A DNA stretch of 7,734 nt from an uncultured Ectothiorhodospiraceae bacterium (lineage in GTDB: Bacteria; Pseudomonadota; Gammaproteobacteria; UBA6429; Thiohalophilaceae). The stretch covers positions 1 through 7,734 of the forward strand of contig CAMYMO010000399.1 of assembly GCA_947259425.1 (NCBI GenBank), read 5' to 3'. The notes beneath the pieces are model-generated. The model was not told the origin of the DNA. It was given only the letters and a program-made list of their open reading frames with translations, and made no database searches. The position numbers were made by a program, and so were the translations under genes. Of the stretch, positions 5,531 to 7,734 are shown one piece after another (the first letter of the stretch is position 1; every line of letters begins with the position of its first letter).

Positions 5531-7489
5531 CTAGAATAATAGGTTTAATACGGTCAGAGACACGGCTAAGAACAAGACCGTCATGATGCCACCGGCGCGC
5601 ATATAATCGGGAACACGATAGCCACCTGGGCCCATGATCAAGGCGTTGACCTGGTGTGTAGGCAATATGAATGAGTTTGAGGTCGCGATACCGACGGTTA
5701 AGGCAAATACAGCCGGGTTCGCACCGACGCCTAAGGCAATATTAACCGCTAGGGGGACTAATAATACGGTTGCCCCAACATTCGACATCACCAGGGTGAA
5801 GAAGGTCGCCAGTACTGCAACGGCCAGTTGGATCACCCAGATGGGCATGTCGCCAACCACGGACAGGGTCTGTTGGGCAATCCAGGCCGCGGTTCCGGTT
5901 TTCTCAACCGCATAACCTAATGGGATTAGCGAGGCTAACAGGAACACCGTTTTCCAACTGACGGATTGATAGGCTTCTTCGATTTTGAGTACGCCACTGA
6001 GCACCATACCGATAGCACCAAATAGTAAAGCGACGGAAAGTTTCAAGTCAGAAAATAAAACCAGCCCCAAGGTAATTAGGAAAAAGATCAAGGCATGGGT
6101 TACCTTTTGTGGGCGCAATTCTTCATGAGGATATTCTGTGGTGACGACGACGAAATCACGATCTTTTTCGAGTCGTGCCAGATTTTCCCAGGCCGTATGC
6201 ACGACGAGTACATCACCGGTTTCAAACGGTTCGTTACGAATATCACCACCGGATTGGCAATTGATAATTTCATTACCACGGTGGATGGCCAGCAATGATA
6301 GGCCGTATTTTTTACGCATCCAGACATCGCGGGCGGATTGACCAAGCAAACTCGAACCGGGGGCAACGATTAACTCTGCGATACCAGCTTTCACTTGAGA
6401 TAACGAGTCAGAAAAGACGTCTAAGCTGGGTTTCATGGTGAGCTTTCTGCTCTGTGCAATCGCTTCGATATGTTTTCCTGAGCTCAATACGCCAAAAGTC
6501 GTACCGGCTTCGATGGCGGTGTGACGATCAACCCCTTCTGCACCGACGCGACGACCATCGCCTTTATTGACGGCGATCACGCGCAGCGGATTGTTAATCT
6601 CGAATTCATCAACGCTTTTGCCGATAATGTCACAGTCAGCTTGCGCCACTAACTCATATAACTCAAAGGTTTCCAGGCCGTAGGTGTCTTTAAAATATTG
6701 CATGGTACTGCCACCCTCGGTCTGGGTATTTTTATTAGATGGCAGGATAAATTTACCGGCAATGATGAAATACAAAACACCGGTGGTGATTAATGCAAAG
6801 CCAATCGGAGCCACTGAAAATAATGAAAAGGTCTCCATTTTTTCAACGCCATCGGGCAGGTTTGCGTTGGAGTTCAGGATCAGATCGTTCAGCAAGATCA
6901 ACGGGCTTGAGCCAACCATGGTCAGTGTTCCGCCAAGAATGGCACAAAAACCCATTGGCATTAATAAGCGTGACATGGGTAAACCGGTACGTGAGGAGAT
7001 ACGACTGACGACGGGTAGGAATAAGGCCGCTGCCCCCACGTTTTGCATAAAACTGGAGATGACGGCAACGGTTCCGGAGATCAGTGGAATAATGCGTTTT
7101 TCGGTCGACCCACCAAAACGCATAATCATCGCTGCGACCTGTCCCATAATACCGGTTTTATCGAGTCCGGCACCGATGATCATCACTGCGATGATGGACA
7201 TCACGGCATTACTTGCGAACCCATTAAATAGGACCTCATTGTCAACTAATCCGGCGTTTAATCCCATCCACGGGGCAAACAGACTGGTTAGCCCTAAAAT
7301 GACCATGATACTGATGGCCGCAATGTCGACTGCGACTATTTCAAAAGCAAACAGATAAATGGTCAGTAACAAAATTGCACAGACCCAGGCGACTTCAATC
7401 GAGGGCGCCACCGAAGCAATGAAAACGCCTGCCAAAATAAATATAACTAGAAAAATCAGATTCTTAGGTGTAAATGGCAAGCTAGTCAT
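5531..7489 (-). CDS. SLC13-family permease with two RCK_C (TrkA-C) domains
   Basis: This 652-residue polytopic inner-membrane transporter belongs to the SLC13/DASS branch of the ion transporter superfamily. It has an N-terminal membrane half (about 1-250), a cytoplasmic insert, and a C-terminal membrane half (about 463-652). The insert holds two regulatory RCK_C/TrkA-C domains at about 275-345 and 368-442 (the second shows ELIVAPGSSLLGQSARDV and FETGDVLVV). The two helical-hairpin motifs that bind substrate and sodium are visible as SSFMQNVGAAALFLPVV (145-161) and VMSNVGATVLLVPLA (567-581). The family C-terminal signature is at 603-624 with SNSFILPTHQVNA. Proteins of this layout are often annotated as sulfate or dicarboxylate permeases. 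The neighbouring YeeE pair leans towards a sulfur oxyanion, but this is not proven. The start has GGAG 11 nt upstream, a longer gap than ideal. Confidence 0.93.
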   Translation of the reverse strand: MTSLPFTPKNLIFLVIFILAGVFIASVAPSIEVAWVCAILLLTIYLFAFEIVAVDIAAISIMVILGLTSLFAPWMGLNAGLVDNEVLFNGFASNAVMSIIAVMIIGAGLDKTGIMGQVAAMIMRFGGSTEKRIIPLISGTVAVISSFMQNVGAAALFLPVVSRISSRTGLPMSRLLMPMGFCAILGGTLTMVGSSPLILLNDLILNSNANLPDGVEKMETFSLFSVAPIGFALITTGVLYFIIAGKFILPSNKNTQTEGGSTMQYFKDTYGLETFELYELVAQADCDIIGKSVDEFEINNPLRVIAVNKGDGRRVGAEGVDRHTAIEAGTTFGVLSSGKHIEAIAQSRKLTMKPSLDVFSDSLSQVKAGIAELIVAPGSSLLGQSARDVWMRKKYGLSLLAIHRGNEIINCQSGGDIRNEPFETGDVLVVHTAWENLARLEKDRDFVVVTTEYPHEELRPQKVTHALIFFLITLGLVLFSDLKLSVALLFGAIGMVLSGVLKIEEAYQSVSWKTVFLLASLIPLGYAVEKTGTAAWIAQQTLSVVGDMPIWVIQLAVAVLATFFTLVMSNVGATVLLVPLAVNIALGVGANPAVFALTVGIATSNSFILPTHQVNALIMGPGGYRVPDYMRAGGIMTVLFLAVSLTVLNLLF

Positions 7490-7734
7490 GTAGATTTCGG
7501 CTCCAGTAATAAATTGGTGGGGCAGGTGAAAAGTGCACTAGTTTAGCAAACTCTAATATATCAATACAATTGTTATGTCTATTATTTTACGACAATCAGC
7601 TAAAAGGCAGATGTCATTACACTAGTTTTGTTCGCCTAGAGGCAGGCGGTTGCGCTTATTACTAAATGTCTGTGCGGCAGGTACGATAATAAACGTTAAC
7701 CTAGATCACAAATGATGGAAACTAAATGCAGACA
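7490..7734. other. non-coding upstream region of the SLC13 permease
   Basis: No convincing gene is seen in these 245 bases. It should contain the minus-strand promoter of the permease, but no clear -35/-10 pair stands out. Short symmetric elements are AGTTT-AGC-AAACT at 7540-7552 and a small hairpin CGCCT-AGAGGC-AGGCG at 7633-7648. CACTAGTTT occurs twice (7537-7545 and 7619-7627, across the line break) and GGCAGGT twice. Candidate ATGs at 7712, 7715 and 7726 could begin a plus-strand gene that runs off the right edge, but only a few codons are present, so this cannot be judged. Confidence 0.5.

Noticed and set aside
5509..5536. TTCTAG/CTAGAA inverted repeat at the end of the SLC13 gene as a terminator
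   Set aside because: The stem is 6 bp, AT-rich, with a 16-nt loop, and on the minus strand it is followed by AACAATAAG rather than a T tract.
6684..7358. Long plus-strand open frame of 224 codons
   Set aside because: It lies wholly inside the SLC13 permease gene on the opposite strand. It has no ribosome site and no recognisable protein features, and the permease is clearly the real gene.
7633..7648. Hairpin CGCCT-AGAGGC-AGGCG as a terminator for an unseen neighbour
   Set aside because: The stem is only 5 bp and neither strand shows a T tract directly after it.
1..7734. CRISPR array, tRNA, insertion sequence or phage genes
   Set aside because: No regularly spaced repeats, cloverleaf-like sequences, transposase-like proteins or long terminal repeats were seen.

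Overview
The window looks like a chromosomal segment of an aerobic, moderate-GC gammaproteobacterium. This rests on protein character only: a cytochrome-oxidase copper-chaperone pair, a bacterial-type phosphatidylserine decarboxylase, a CrgA-like LysR regulator and a TrkA-C-bearing SLC13 permease. A genus cannot be named from the sequence alone. There are eight confident genes and no sign of mobile DNA, CRISPR, tRNA or rRNA.

Left block (1-2071, + strand): a tightly packed three-gene unit. It encodes a membrane-anchored SCO1/SenC protein, a periplasmic PCu(A)C copper chaperone with a natural C-terminal polyhistidine tail, and phosphatidylserine decarboxylase, with gaps of only 4 nt. The first two are expected to load copper into the CuA centre of cytochrome c oxidase. 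The third makes phosphatidylethanolamine and probably only shares the transcript. SCO1 begins in an ATGA overlap with an open frame that enters from the left edge.

Middle block (2072-4408): a convergent gap with hairpins follows. Next come an Old Yellow Enzyme flavoprotein reductase on the minus strand and a LysR-type regulator diverging from it on the plus strand. The 141-153 bp between them carries a perfect 10-bp inverted repeat around a 13-bp spacer, a good operator candidate. This is the classic layout of a LysR regulator controlling an adjacent reductase.

Right block (4396-7489, minus strand): two half-size YeeE/YedE membrane proteins lie 3 nt apart and probably form one thiosulfate/sulfur-compound transporter. 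Upstream lies a large SLC13-family permease with two cytoplasmic RCK_C/TrkA-C domains. The 151-bp gap between them holds two strong dyads, suggesting separate control of the YeeE pair. Together this block looks like an inorganic sulfur or anion uptake neighbourhood, though substrates cannot be read from sequence. The final 245 bases (7490-7734) are the non-coding upstream region of the permease.

No wholly new system stands out. The most interesting leads are the LysR operator, the dyads in front of the YeeE pair, the unusual OYE cofactor-site residue, and a 14-nt identity between the OYE 3' hairpin and the LysR coding sequence.
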